Source of the DNA: Candidatus Devosia phytovorans
GTDB lineage: Bacteria > Pseudomonadota > Alphaproteobacteria > Rhizobiales > Devosiaceae
Direction: 5' to 3'
Length of the DNA: 64,000 nt
NCBI GenBank assembly: GCA_029202405.1
Contig: CP119312.1
Coordinates: 1,183,001-1,247,000 of the forward strand
The notes below the pieces were generated by a model, which had not been told where the DNA came from, did no database searches, and saw only the letters and a list, made by a program, of their open reading frames with translations. Position numbers and translations under genes: made by a program. Of this stretch, positions 28,843 through 37,873 are shown in pieces (the stretch's first letter is position 1; every line of letters starts with the position of its first letter).

Positions 28843-29310
28843 TCAGTAGCCGATGTGGGCGGAAAATTCGTCGACGACCTGGCTCCACAGCGCTATCTGG
28901 GAGGCGAGATAGTCAGCGGTCACGCCCTTGACGAGGTCGAGGTCCATTTCGACGGCGGCGTCGCCGACATCATCGAGATAGGCGCGACTGAAGCGCTTGT
29001 CGCGGTTCCAGGTGTTGATGGCCTCAAGGTCCGGCCTGGCGGAAAAGCCTGCGTAGAAGTTGAGATCCTCGCAATCGGCGCTGGCGGTGCAGTTGCGGAA
29101 GTAGATCTGGTAGCGCGTGTCACCGGCGAGGCCATCGATGACCGGATCGCCCTGGTTGCAGTGCGACAGAGTGGCGGCGCCCAGCGTCTTGGCGGCGGTC
29201 AGGATCTCATCCTCATTGGCGCCGGTCAGCAGGTCCTGCGCCTGTGCGGTCACGATGCTGGTCAGGGCGAGGCCTGCGGCGAGCAACAGAGATTTTGCCT
29301 TGCTTGTCAT
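28843..29310 (-). CDS. Exported YbjN-domain protein
   Basis: A 155-residue protein with a signal peptide (MTSKAKSLLLAAGLALTSIVTAQAQ). The mature part fits the YbjN fold, a chaperone-like family of unclear function. Seen: DEILTAAKTLGAATL, then YQIYFRNCTASADCEDLNFYAGF with two Cys that could form a disulfide in the periplasm, and INTWNRDKRFSRAYLDDVGDAAVEMDLDLVKG, the most typical YbjN stretch. The ATG at 29310 with GAGGAT upstream is preferred over longer in-frame starts that would bury the signal peptide. Convergent with the phytase-like genes. Confidence 0.82.
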   Translation of the reverse strand: MTSKAKSLLLAAGLALTSIVTAQAQDLLTGANEDEILTAAKTLGAATLSHCNQGDPVIDGLAGDTRYQIYFRNCTASADCEDLNFYAGFSARPDLEAINTWNRDKRFSRAYLDDVGDAAVEMDLDLVKGVTADYLASQIALWSQVVDEFSAHIGY

Positions 29311-29544
29311 GATGATCCTCACAGCGGAAACGGCAAAACCATATCGGTTGAGCGTTGACGGGTAAACCTCGGCCACGAAAAGGAAGTTTCCGCTTTCCTG
29401 CAGGTTCCGAAGTGGTGCGACGCGCCGCCGCATCGCAAGTATTCGCCATGTGGAAATTGCGGCAGAACTTATTAACCGGCGTCGATAATTTTGTGTGTGG
29501 GGAGAGGTTTAGGGTCTGATGCAGGCCTCAGTTGGAAAAACGAC

Positions 29545-31113
29545 ATGATCGCCATTCAGGAAAAATTCAAGTCGTGGCAGGGCCAGGACCGGGCATTGGG
29601 TGATCAGGTTCATGCGCGCCTCGACAAACATCTCGAGGCGATCCTGCTTAAGGCCTATCAGGGCATCGATCCGACGCTGACCGTGGTGCCCGCATCCGTC
29701 CTTGATACCGAGAGGCGCAAGTTTGCCTGCGTGACGCGGGGCGAGTTCTCGGAGACCTTCTTCGACGAGCAGCAGAAGATCATCGCCAATATCAGTGGCC
29801 AGACCGACTTCGTCGATTATCTGATGGCGGGCTATGTGCCCTATGCGACTGGACTGATCACCACCCTGATGAAGGAGAGCAAGTGGCCCGACCGGCAGCG
29901 GGACGCGCTGATGGCGAGCCTGATCCGCTCCATCTTCTCGGAGACGACGGTTGTCGTGCATTTCTATTTCTCCGAGCTCACCAAGATCGCAGAGGCCGAG
30001 CGTGGCGCAGCCGAGGCCGAGCGGCTCAGCGCCGAAGCCGAGCGTGCCCGGGGGGCGGCAGAAGACAAGAAGTCGATCGAGGTCTTGAGCGCGGCGCTGG
30101 CGGCACTGGCGGCCGGTGACATGACCACTCGCATCGGCGACGAGATGCCCGAGAAGGCCGATGCGCTGCGCCATAATTTCAATGATGCCGCCGAAGGGTT
30201 GGAACGACTGATCTCGCGGGTGACCGAGAGCGCCGACACGATCCGCACGGGTACAAGCGAGATCTCATCCGCCTCGACGGACCTGTCGCAAAGAACCGAG
30301 CAGCAGGCCGCCAGCATCGAGGAAATCTCGGCGACGCTGACCCAGTTGACGCAGACGGTGTCCAGCACGGCCGTGGCGGCGCGGGAGATGCGCGATTCCG
30401 TGGCGGCGACCCGAGAAGACGCTTCCCAATCGGGCCAGGTGATGGGGCAGGCCGAACAGGCCATGGCCGCGATCGAGACGTCGTCGCGCCAGATCGAGCG
30501 CATCATCGGCGTGATCGAAGAGATTGCCTTCCAGACAAACCTGCTCGCCCTCAACGCCAGTGTCGAGGCGGCGCGGGCCGGCGAGGCGGGCAAGGGCTTT
30601 GCCGTGGTGGCCACCGAGGTGCGCAGCCTTGCCAAGCGTTCGGCGGAAGCTTCCAAGGAAATCCAGACCCTGATCACCAGTTCGGGTCAGCAGGTGGCGA
30701 TGGGCGTCAAGCTGGTGGCCGAGACGGTTACGGCCCAGGAACGCATGGAAACGCAGATCGTGGCCATCGACGACATCGTTGGCCAGATCGCCCGGTCCGC
30801 GCAGGAACAGGCCCAGGGCCTCAGCCAGATCAATATGGCCGTGTCGCAGATGGATGAGTTTACCCAGCAGAATGCGGCAATGGTGGAGCAAGCGACTGCC
30901 GCCAGCATGAGCCTCGAGGATCAGACCGATAGTCTTGCCCAGTTCGTGCGCAAATTCCGGGTCGCGTCTGATGCCCACGCAGCTGAACGGGCGCGCGCCA
31001 AGTCATCGACGTCGCGCGCGCCAGTCGTACAAATGCGTGTGACAAGCAATATGGGTGCGGCTGCAAGCAAGGCAAAGGCCGACCCGATCAGCGCCGACTG
31101 GAACGAGTTCTGA
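29545..31113 (+). CDS. Soluble methyl-accepting chemotaxis protein with a globin-like N-terminus
   Basis: A cytoplasmic chemoreceptor of 522 residues with no membrane span. Residues 1-145 form an all-helical sensor with the spacing of a protoglobin domain, but the expected heme-ligand His segment is not seen. A charged Ala/Glu coiled coil (about 147-176) leads to a HAMP-like stretch (about 178-225). The signalling domain follows, with the conserved hairpin tip EEIAFQTNLLALNASVEAAR and GFAVVATEVRSLAKRS. The C-terminus ends DWNEF, matching the xWxxF tether for CheR/CheB. The ATG at 29545 has GGAA upstream. No che genes lie nearby. The sensed signal is unknown. Confidence 0.85.
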   Translation: MIAIQEKFKSWQGQDRALGDQVHARLDKHLEAILLKAYQGIDPTLTVVPASVLDTERRKFACVTRGEFSETFFDEQQKIIANISGQTDFVDYLMAGYVPYATGLITTLMKESKWPDRQRDALMASLIRSIFSETTVVVHFYFSELTKIAEAERGAAEAERLSAEAERARGAAEDKKSIEVLSAALAALAAGDMTTRIGDEMPEKADALRHNFNDAAEGLERLISRVTESADTIRTGTSEISSASTDLSQRTEQQAASIEEISATLTQLTQTVSSTAVAAREMRDSVAATREDASQSGQVMGQAEQAMAAIETSSRQIERIIGVIEEIAFQTNLLALNASVEAARAGEAGKGFAVVATEVRSLAKRSAEASKEIQTLITSSGQQVAMGVKLVAETVTAQERMETQIVAIDDIVGQIARSAQEQAQGLSQINMAVSQMDEFTQQNAAMVEQATAASMSLEDQTDSLAQFVRKFRVASDAHAAERARAKSSTSRAPVVQMRVTSNMGAAASKAKADPISADWNEF

Positions 31114-31558
31114 TCTAGTCCATATCTGCGGGCAGGGCATGGATCGATATCTTGCCCTGTCATTCACTTTCGCAAAAGCATGGCAAGTCTATGCATGGCT
31201 CCGTCGCGGTTTTTTCACGAAAGAATCCTTGACGGCTGGGCGAGTCGGCTCTAAACAGCGCCTACCTAAGCGGTCGGTCGTGAATGTCACACCGGGTCCC
31301 TGCCACCTAGCGCGGGAATCCAGGACACTCAAACACACTGTCTGGTATCTAGACGAAGCAAATCCTTGTGCGCATGACTGCCTGCTTTTGTGGGTGGTCC
31401 AATGCAATTAGGGCGCCGCCGTAACCTTTTGGGTGACGGAGAGCGCCGTTTTGGTTTGCTTTGCCTGGGGCAGGGCGCTAATACCGCCTCGCTTAAACAC
31501 CTGGAGCCCAAAAGGGCGACAGACCGCAATTGAATTTTTGGACGATGGAAAGAGCGCA
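31114..31558 (+). other. Noncoding region upstream of rpsL
   Basis: 445 nt without a gene. A 7-bp stem with a 13-nt loop lies at 31133-31159, 20 nt after the chemoreceptor stop; it has no T run and would be a weak terminator. The candidate str-operon promoter is at 31228-31256, which leaves a leader of about 295 nt before rpsL. No further structure was resolved. Confidence 0.5.
31228..31256 (+). promoter_or_regulatory. Candidate promoter of the rpsL-rpsG-fusA-tuf operon
   Basis: CTTGAC (31228-31233), a 17-nt spacer, and CTAAAC (31251-31256). The -35 is a perfect match to the alphaproteobacterial CTTGAC and the -10 matches CTATAT at four of six positions. It is the best sigma-70-type match seen upstream of rpsL. 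Confidence 0.55.
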
Positions 31559-31930
31559 ATGCCCACCATTAATCAGCTGATCCGCAAACCACGCGCCAGC
31601 AAGCCAAAGCGGAACAAGGTTCCGGCCATGGAAGCGAACCCGCAGAAGCGCGGCGTTTGCTCTCGCGTTTATACGACGACTCCGAAGAAGCCGAACTCGG
31701 CTCTCCGCAAGGTTGCCAAGGTTCGCCTGACCAACCAGCGCGAAGTCATTTCGTACATCCCTGGCGAAGGCCATAACCTGCAGGAGCACTCCGTGGTCCT
31801 GATCCGTGGCGGCCGCGTGCGCGACCTTCCCGGTGTTCGTTATCACGTGCTCCGCGGTGTTCTCGACACGCAGAGCGTCAAGGACCGCAAGCAGCGCCGT
31901 TCGAAGTACGGCGCGAAGCGTCCGAAGTAA
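31559..31930 (+). CDS. rpsL: Ribosomal protein uS12
   Basis: A decoding-centre protein of the 30S subunit. 123 residues, the exact usual length. Seen: MPTINQLIRKPR, TTTPKKPNSALRKVAKV (with the Lys whose change gives streptomycin resistance present as wild type), and IPGEGHNLQEHSVVLIRGGRVRDLPGVRYH. The start is the ATG at 31559; in-frame upstream residues do not match the family. rpsG follows after 12 nt. Confidence 0.98.
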   Translation: MPTINQLIRKPRASKPKRNKVPAMEANPQKRGVCSRVYTTTPKKPNSALRKVAKVRLTNQREVISYIPGEGHNLQEHSVVLIRGGRVRDLPGVRYHVLRGVLDTQSVKDRKQRRSKYGAKRPK

Positions 31931-31942
31931 GGAGATCGAGAT

Positions 31943-32413
31943 ATGTCCCGTCGTCACCGCGCAGAAAAACGCGACGTTCTCCCTGACGCCAAGTATGGCG
32001 ATCTCGTCCTGACCAAGTTCATGAACTCGCTCATGAAGGACGGCAAGAAGTCGGCTGCCGAAGGCATCGTCTATGGTGCATTCGACATCGTTGAAGCCAA
32101 GGTCAAGCAGAACCCGGTCGAGGTGTTCCACACCGCGCTCGAAAACATCCGCCCGTCCGTTGAAGTTCGTTCGCGCCGCGTTGGCGGTGCTACGTACCAG
32201 GTTCCGGTCGAAGTCCGCACCGATCGTCAGCAGGCCCTGGCCATTCGCTGGCTGATCGAATCCGCCCGCAAGCGCGGCGAGAACACCATGCGTGAACGCC
32301 TGTCGGGCGAGCTCATGGATGCTCTCAATGGCCGCGGCCAGGCCGTCAAGAAGCGCGAAGATACGCACCGTATGGCTGATGCCAACCGTGCCTTCTCGCA
32401 CTATCGCTGGTAG
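31943..32413 (+). CDS. rpsG: Ribosomal protein uS7
   Basis: Primary 16S rRNA-binding protein that nucleates the 30S head; in E. coli it represses the str operon. 156 residues. Seen: MSRRHRAEKR, DLVLTKFMNSLMKDGKKSAAE, NIRPSVEVRSRRVGGATYQVPVEV and the C-terminal HRMADANRAFSHYRW. Preceded by AAGGAG with good spacing. fusA starts 12 nt after the stop. Confidence 0.98.
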   Translation: MSRRHRAEKRDVLPDAKYGDLVLTKFMNSLMKDGKKSAAEGIVYGAFDIVEAKVKQNPVEVFHTALENIRPSVEVRSRRVGGATYQVPVEVRTDRQQALAIRWLIESARKRGENTMRERLSGELMDALNGRGQAVKKREDTHRMADANRAFSHYRW

Positions 32414-32425
32414 CAGGAGCGCCTC

Positions 32426-34516
32426 ATGGCACGCGATTTTCCAATTCCGCTGTATCGTAACTTCGGCATCATGGCTCACATCGATGCTGGCAAGACGACC
32501 ACGACCGAACGCATCCTCTACTACACCGGCAAGTCCCATAAGATCGGCGAAGTCCATGACGGCGCCGCTACCATGGACTGGATGGAGCAGGAGCAGGAAC
32601 GCGGCATTACGATCACGTCGGCTGCCACCACGACCTTCTGGAAGGGCCGTGACGGTACCCAGCATCGCTTCAACATCATCGACACCCCCGGCCACGTTGA
32701 CTTCACCATCGAAGTCGAACGTTCGCTGCGCGTGCTCGACGGTGCCGTTGCCCTGCTGGACGCCAACGCCGGCGTCGAGCCCCAGACGGAAACCGTCTGG
32801 CGCCAGGCCGACAAGTACAATGTTCCGCGTCTGATCTTTGTGAACAAGATGGACAAGATCGGCGCCGATTTCTATCGCTGCGTCGAGATGATCGGTTCGC
32901 GCCTCGGTGCAAAGCCGGTTCCGGTTCAGCTGCCGATCGGTGCCGAGAACGAGTTCAAGGGCATCGTCGATCTGATCGAGATGAACGCACTCGTCTGGCG
33001 CAACGAAGAGCTCGGTGCGCAGTGGGACGTTGTCGAGATTCCGGAAGACCTCAAGGCTAACGCCGTGAAGTACCGCGAACAGATGATCGAAGCTGCCGTC
33101 GAACTCGACGACGCTGCGATGGAAGCCTATCTGAACGGCGACCTGCCGAACAATGACACCATCCGTCGCCTGCTCCGTCAGGGCACCATCGACACCAAGT
33201 TCTTCCTGGTGTTCGCTGGCTCGGCCTTCAAGAACAAGGGCGTGCAGCCCCTGCTCGATGGCGTCATCGACTTCCTGCCGTCGCCCGGCGACGTTCCGGC
33301 CATCCAGGGCATCGATGCCCGTACGGAAGAGCCGATCGAACGCCATGCCGACGACAACGAGCCGCTCTCGATGCTGGCATTCAAGATCGCCAACGACCCG
33401 CACATGGGTACGCTGACCTTCTGCCGCATCTACTCGGGCAAGCTCGAGCAGGGCATGATGCTCGAGAACACGGTCAAGGAAAAGCGCGAGCGCGTTGGTC
33501 GTCTTTTCCAGATGCACGCCAACAGCCGCGAGCAGATCACGGAAGCCTATGCTGGTGACATCGTCGCCATCGTGGGTCTGAAGGACACCACCACTGGTGA
33601 TACGCTCTGCCCGCAGAACGCTCAGGTCATTCTTGAACGCATGATCTTCCCGGAACCGGTTATCGACATCTCGGTTGAGCCGAAGTCCAAGGCCGACCAG
33701 GAAAAGATGGGCCTCGCGCTCAACCGCCTGGCTGCCGAAGATCCGACGTTCCGCGTCAAGACCGACGAAGAGTCCGGCCAGACGATCATTTCGGGCATGG
33801 GCGAACTTCACCTCGACATTCTCGTCGATCGCATGAAGCGCGAATTCAAGGTCGAGGCCAATATCGGTCAGCCCCAGGTGGCTTACCGTGAGACGATCAC
33901 TCGCAAGGCTGACGTGGACTATACCCACAAGAAGCAGTCGGGTGGTTCGGGCCAGTTCGCTCGCGTCAAGCTGACCGTCGAGCCGTCGGAAGTCGGCAAG
34001 GGTCTGGAATTCGTCAATGCCGTCGTTGGCGGTTCGGTGCCCAAGGAATATATCCCGGGCGTCGAAAAGGGCGTGAAGTCGGTCATGTCGGCCGGTCCGC
34101 TGATCGGGTTCCCGATCGTTGACGTCAAGGTGACCTTGACTGAAGGCGCGTACCACGACGTTGACTCCTCGGTCCTGGCCTTCGAAATCGCTGGTCGTGC
34201 TGGCTTCAATGAAGGCCTTCGCAAGGCGGCTCCGAAGATCCTCGAGCCGATCATGAAGGTTGAAGTTGTCACGCCAGAAGACTACATGGGCGACGTCATC
34301 GGCGATCTGAATTCGCGTCGTGGTCAGATCCAGGGCACTGAAAGCCGTGGCATCCTCCAGGTCGTGAATGCTTTCGTGCCGCTCGCGAACATGTTCGGCT
34401 ACGTGAACTCTCTGCGCTCGATGAGCCAGGGTCGTGCACAGTACTCGATGACGTTCGATCACTACGAGCAGGTCCCGCAGGCAGTCGCCGACGAAGTCCA
34501 GGCCAAATACGCCTAA
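32426..34516 (+). CDS. fusA: Elongation factor G
   Basis: The GTPase that drives translocation. 696 residues. Seen: G1 AHIDAGKTTTTER, the RGITI switch, G3 DTPGHVDF, G4 NKMD, domain III-IV motifs (GMGELHLDI) and the C-terminal LRSMSQGRAQYSMTFDHYE. AGGAG lies 7 nt before the ATG. It sits in the standard str order S12-S7-EF-G-EF-Tu. Confidence 0.98.
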   Translation: MARDFPIPLYRNFGIMAHIDAGKTTTTERILYYTGKSHKIGEVHDGAATMDWMEQEQERGITITSAATTTFWKGRDGTQHRFNIIDTPGHVDFTIEVERSLRVLDGAVALLDANAGVEPQTETVWRQADKYNVPRLIFVNKMDKIGADFYRCVEMIGSRLGAKPVPVQLPIGAENEFKGIVDLIEMNALVWRNEELGAQWDVVEIPEDLKANAVKYREQMIEAAVELDDAAMEAYLNGDLPNNDTIRRLLRQGTIDTKFFLVFAGSAFKNKGVQPLLDGVIDFLPSPGDVPAIQGIDARTEEPIERHADDNEPLSMLAFKIANDPHMGTLTFCRIYSGKLEQGMMLENTVKEKRERVGRLFQMHANSREQITEAYAGDIVAIVGLKDTTTGDTLCPQNAQVILERMIFPEPVIDISVEPKSKADQEKMGLALNRLAAEDPTFRVKTDEESGQTIISGMGELHLDILVDRMKREFKVEANIGQPQVAYRETITRKADVDYTHKKQSGGSGQFARVKLTVEPSEVGKGLEFVNAVVGGSVPKEYIPGVEKGVKSVMSAGPLIGFPIVDVKVTLTEGAYHDVDSSVLAFEIAGRAGFNEGLRKAAPKILEPIMKVEVVTPEDYMGDVIGDLNSRRGQIQGTESRGILQVVNAFVPLANMFGYVNSLRSMSQGRAQYSMTFDHYEQVPQAVADEVQAKYA

Positions 34517-34587
34517 GGCCGAGTACGCCTAAACAAGAAACTGAAACGCAAGGTTGGCCGGCTGGCTAACCAATACGGAGAAAAGCA

Positions 34588-35778
34588 ATGGGTAAGGAAA
34601 AGTTTTCCCGCTCTAAGCCGCACTGCAACATCGGCACCATCGGTCACGTTGACCATGGCAAGACCTCGCTGACTGCAGCGATCACCAAGGTGCTGGCTGA
34701 AACCGGTGGCGCGACCTTCAAGGCGTACGATCAGATTGACGCTGCCCCCGAAGAAAAGGCACGCGGCATCACCATCAACACGGCTCACGTCGAGTACGAG
34801 ACGGCCAACCGTCACTACGCTCACGTCGATTGCCCTGGCCACGCCGACTATGTGAAGAACATGATCACCGGTGCTGCCCAGATGGACGGCGCGATCTTGG
34901 TCGTGTCGGCTGCCGACGGCCCGATGCCCCAGACCCGTGAGCACATCCTGCTCGCCCGTCAGGTTGGCGTGCCGGCTCTGGTCGTGTTCCTGAACAAGTG
35001 CGACATGGTCGACGATCCGGAACTGCTCGAACTCGTCGAAATGGAAGTTCGTGAACTTCTGTCCTCGTATGAATTCCCGGGCGACGACATTCCGGTCATC
35101 AAGGGTTCGGCTCTCGCCGCCCTCGAAGACAGCGACAAGGCCCTGGGCCATGACGCCGTTCTCGAACTGATGCGCAATGTCGACGAGTACATCCCGCAGC
35201 CGGAACGTCCGGTTGACCAGCCGTTCCTGCTCCCGATCGAAGACGTGTTCTCGATCTCGGGCCGCGGCACCGTGGTCACCGGCCGTGTCGAACGCGGTAT
35301 TGTCAAGGTTGGCGAAGAAGTCGAAATCGTCGGCATCAAGGCAACCCAGAAGACCACCGTCACCGGCGTCGAAATGTTCCGCAAGCTGCTCGACTCGGGC
35401 CAGGCTGGCGACAACGTTGGTGCCCTGATCCGTGGTATCGACCGCACTCAGGTTGAGCGCGGCCAGGTTCTCTGCAAGCCCGGTTCCGTGACCCCGCACA
35501 CCGACTTCACCGCTGAAGTCTATATCCTGACCAAGGAAGAAGGCGGCCGCCACACTCCGTTCTTCGGCAACTACCGTCCGCAGTTCTACTTCCGTACCAC
35601 GGACGTTACCGGTATCGTGACCCTTCCCGAAGGCACCGAAATGGTGATGCCGGGCGACAACCTGAACATCAACGTTCAGCTGATCGTTCCGATCGCCATG
35701 GAAGAGAAGCTCCGCTTCGCTATCCGTGAAGGTGGCCGTACGGTTGGTTCGGGCGTCGTCGCGACGATCCTGAAGTAA
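34588..35778 (+). CDS. tuf: Elongation factor Tu
   Basis: Delivers aminoacyl-tRNA to the ribosome. 396 residues. Seen: GHVDHGKTSL (G1), RGITI, DCPGHADY (G3), NKCD (G4), GSALAAL (G5), and domain II-III motifs such as GRGTVVTGRVERG and a C-terminus GVVATILK. CGGAG lies 8 nt before the ATG. This is the only tuf copy in the window; a second copy near another tRNA cluster is common in the group but cannot be judged here. Confidence 0.98.
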   Translation: MGKEKFSRSKPHCNIGTIGHVDHGKTSLTAAITKVLAETGGATFKAYDQIDAAPEEKARGITINTAHVEYETANRHYAHVDCPGHADYVKNMITGAAQMDGAILVVSAADGPMPQTREHILLARQVGVPALVVFLNKCDMVDDPELLELVEMEVRELLSSYEFPGDDIPVIKGSALAALEDSDKALGHDAVLELMRNVDEYIPQPERPVDQPFLLPIEDVFSISGRGTVVTGRVERGIVKVGEEVEIVGIKATQKTTVTGVEMFRKLLDSGQAGDNVGALIRGIDRTQVERGQVLCKPGSVTPHTDFTAEVYILTKEEGGRHTPFFGNYRPQFYFRTTDVTGIVTLPEGTEMVMPGDNLNINVQLIVPIAMEEKLRFAIREGGRTVGSGVVATILK

Positions 35779-35783
35779 GCCTA

Positions 35784-35823
35784 GTTGACATTTTCGCGGC
35801 GCGCGGCTACACGCGCGCCGCGA
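35784..35823 (+). promoter_or_regulatory. tuf-rpsJ gap: 12-bp hairpin overlapping a candidate promoter
   Basis: A perfect 12-bp GC-rich stem (35794-35805 with 35812-35823) with a 6-nt loop fills most of the 69-nt gap between tuf and rpsJ. GTTGAC (35784-35789), 17 nt, CTACAC (35807-35812) is a fair housekeeping promoter whose -10 lies in the loop. The hairpin lacks a T run. It may attenuate read-through while the promoter boosts the S10 operon. Confidence 0.4.
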
Positions 35824-35847
35824 TCCATTTTCGCAGGATTTACAAAC

Positions 35848-36156
35848 ATGAACGGTCAGAATATTCGCATTCGCCTGAAGGCGTTTGACCATCGCGTTCT
35901 CGACGCTTCGACGCGCGAGATCGTCTCGACGGCCAAGCGTACGGGCGCGCAGGTTCGCGGTCCCATTCCGCTGCCGACGCGAATCGACAAGTTTACCGTC
36001 AACCGCTCGCCGCACATCGACAAGAAGGCGCGTGAGCAGTTCGAGATCCGTACCCACAAGCGTCTGCTCGACATTGTGGATCCGACTCCCCAGACGGTTG
36101 ACGCACTGATGAAGCTCGATCTCGCCGCCGGCGTCGACGTCGAAATCAAGCTCTAA
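35848..36156 (+). CDS. rpsJ: Ribosomal protein uS10
   Basis: A 30S head protein, and the NusE partner of NusG in antitermination. 102 residues. Seen: MNGQNIRIRLKAFDHRVLD, the loop TGAQVRGPIPLPTRID, RSPHIDKKAREQFEIRTHKR and a C-terminal AGVDVEIKL. The ATG at 35848 with AGGA upstream is the family start; upstream in-frame residues are the noncoding hairpin. First gene of the S10 cluster. Confidence 0.97.
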   Translation: MNGQNIRIRLKAFDHRVLDASTREIVSTAKRTGAQVRGPIPLPTRIDKFTVNRSPHIDKKAREQFEIRTHKRLLDIVDPTPQTVDALMKLDLAAGVDVEIKL

Positions 36157-36242
36157 TAAACGAACAAAAGTTTCCGCGCTCACCGCTAAAAGGGTCCTCT
36201 GAAACCATGACCCGGTGCAGCGCCAAAAAGAAGGTATAACCG

Positions 36243-36944
36243 ATGCGTTCTGGATTGATCGCACAGAAGCTGGGCATGACCCGCATCTTTACAGCGGACG
36301 GCTCGCACGTCCCGGTAACGGTGCTGAGCCTGCAGAACTGCCAGGTGGTAGGCCAGCGGACCGCTGATAAGGATGGCTATGTCGCACTGCAGCTTGGCGC
36401 TGGCCAGGCGAAGGTGAAGAACACGACCAAGGCAGAGCGCGGCCAGTTCGCCGTTGCCAAGGTCGAGCCCAAGCGCCATGTCGCGGAATTCCGCGTGGAC
36501 GAAACCAACCTCATCGAGGTCGGCGCCACGCTCCAGGCAGACCATTTCATCGAAGGCCAGCTGGTGGACGTCACCGGTACCTCGATCGGTAAGGGTTTTG
36601 CCGGCGGTATGAAGCGCTGGAACTTCGGCGGCCTGCGTGCAACGCACGGCGTGTCGGTGTCGCACCGCTCGATCGGTTCTACCGGTGGCCGTCAGGACCC
36701 GGGCAAGACCTTCAAGAACAAGAAGATGCCGGGCCACATGGGCGATCGTCGCATCACCACGCAGAACGTCAAGGTCGTCAAGACCGACGTGGAACGTGGC
36801 CTGATCATGATCCAGGGTTCGGTTCCCGGCGCCAAGGGCGCCTGGATCATGGTCAAGGACGCTGTGAAGAAGCCGGCCCCCCAGGGTGCTGCCTTCCCAG
36901 GCTCGTTCAAGGCCGCCGCCGAAGTCGCGGGGGAAGGTAAGTAA
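36243..36944 (+). CDS. rplC: Ribosomal protein uL3
   Basis: An early-assembly 50S protein whose central loop reaches the peptidyl-transferase centre. 233 residues, longer than the E. coli form (209) because of the alphaproteobacterial C-terminal extension. Seen: LIAQKLGMTRIF at the start, and the loop FAGGMKRWNFGGLRATHGVSVSHR with GSTGGRQDPGKTFKNKKMPGHMG. rplD starts at the next base after the stop, so translation is tightly coupled. Confidence 0.97.
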   Translation: MRSGLIAQKLGMTRIFTADGSHVPVTVLSLQNCQVVGQRTADKDGYVALQLGAGQAKVKNTTKAERGQFAVAKVEPKRHVAEFRVDETNLIEVGATLQADHFIEGQLVDVTGTSIGKGFAGGMKRWNFGGLRATHGVSVSHRSIGSTGGRQDPGKTFKNKKMPGHMGDRRITTQNVKVVKTDVERGLIMIQGSVPGAKGAWIMVKDAVKKPAPQGAAFPGSFKAAAEVAGEGK

Positions 36945-37565
36945 ATGGAACTCAAGGTTACAACCCTCGACGGCAAGGCCGCTGGTTCGATCCAGCTCGC
37001 TGACGACGTCTTCGGTCTGGAAGTCCGCCAGGACATCCTGCACCGCATGGTTCGCTACCAGCAGCTCAAGGCGATGGCCGGTACGCACGATGTCAAGCAT
37101 CGTTCGGAAGGCGTTCGCACCGGCAAGAAGTTCGTGAAGCAGAAGGGCTCGGGCGGCGCTCGCCATGGCGATCGCAAGGCTCCGCAGTTCCGTGGTGGTG
37201 GCCGTGCATTCGGTCCGACCCCGCGCAGCCACGCGATCGACCTGCCCAAGAAGGTCCGCGCGCTTGCTCTCAAGCATGCCCTGTCGTCCAAGGCCAAGTC
37301 CGGCTCGCTGATCGTCATCGACAGCGTTGCCCAGAAGGAAGCCAAGACTGCAGCCCTGCGCACCACCTTCGGCAAGCTGGAATGGGCTAACGCCCTGATC
37401 ATCGATGGCGCCGCTGTCGACCAGAACTTCGCTCTGGCCGCTCGCAACATCCCGCATATCGACGTGCTGCCGGTGCAGGGGATCAACGTTGTGTCGATCC
37501 TCAAGCGCGACAAGCTCGTCCTGACCAAGGCAGCGCTCGAAGCGCTGGAAGCGAGGTTCGCATGA
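36945..37565 (+). CDS. rplD: Ribosomal protein uL4
   Basis: Lines the exit tunnel; in E. coli it also represses the S10 operon. 206 residues. Seen: VFGLEVRQDILHRMVRYQ, the tunnel loop KKFVKQKGSGGARHGDRKAPQFRGGG, and a C-terminal VVSILKRDKLVLTKAALEALEARF. It overlaps rplW by 4 nt (ATGA). Confidence 0.97.
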   Translation: MELKVTTLDGKAAGSIQLADDVFGLEVRQDILHRMVRYQQLKAMAGTHDVKHRSEGVRTGKKFVKQKGSGGARHGDRKAPQFRGGGRAFGPTPRSHAIDLPKKVRALALKHALSSKAKSGSLIVIDSVAQKEAKTAALRTTFGKLEWANALIIDGAAVDQNFALAARNIPHIDVLPVQGINVVSILKRDKLVLTKAALEALEARFA

Positions 37566-37855
37566 ACAAGCTCAGCGCTTACGACATCGTCCGTAACCCC
37601 GTCGTGACTGAAAAGTCGACGATGGCTTCGGAAGCAAACCAGGTCGTTTTCGACGTGGCGATCGATGCCAACAAGACCGAGATCAAGGCTGCCGTCGAGC
37701 AGCTCTTCTCGGTCAAGGTCAAGGCAGTGAATACCCTGGTCCGCAAGGGCAAGGTGAAGCGCTTCCGCGGTCACATTGGCACTCGCAACGACGTCAAAAA
37801 GGCGATCGTTACCCTCGTCGACGGCCAGTCGATCGATATTTCGACCGGCCTCTAA
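37562..37855 (+). CDS. rplW: Ribosomal protein uL23
   Basis: Sits at the tunnel exit and docks trigger factor and signal recognition particle. 97 residues. Seen: YDIVRNPVVTEKSTMASEANQVVFDVAIDA (split here by family convention), followed by KAAVEQLFSVKVKAVNTL. The start overlaps the rplD stop by ATGA. rplB follows after 18 nt. Confidence 0.97.
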   Translation: MNKLSAYDIVRNPVVTEKSTMASEANQVVFDVAIDANKTEIKAAVEQLFSVKVKAVNTLVRKGKVKRFRGHIGTRNDVKKAIVTLVDGQSIDISTGL

Positions 37856-37873
37856 GGGATAAGAGACAGCAAA

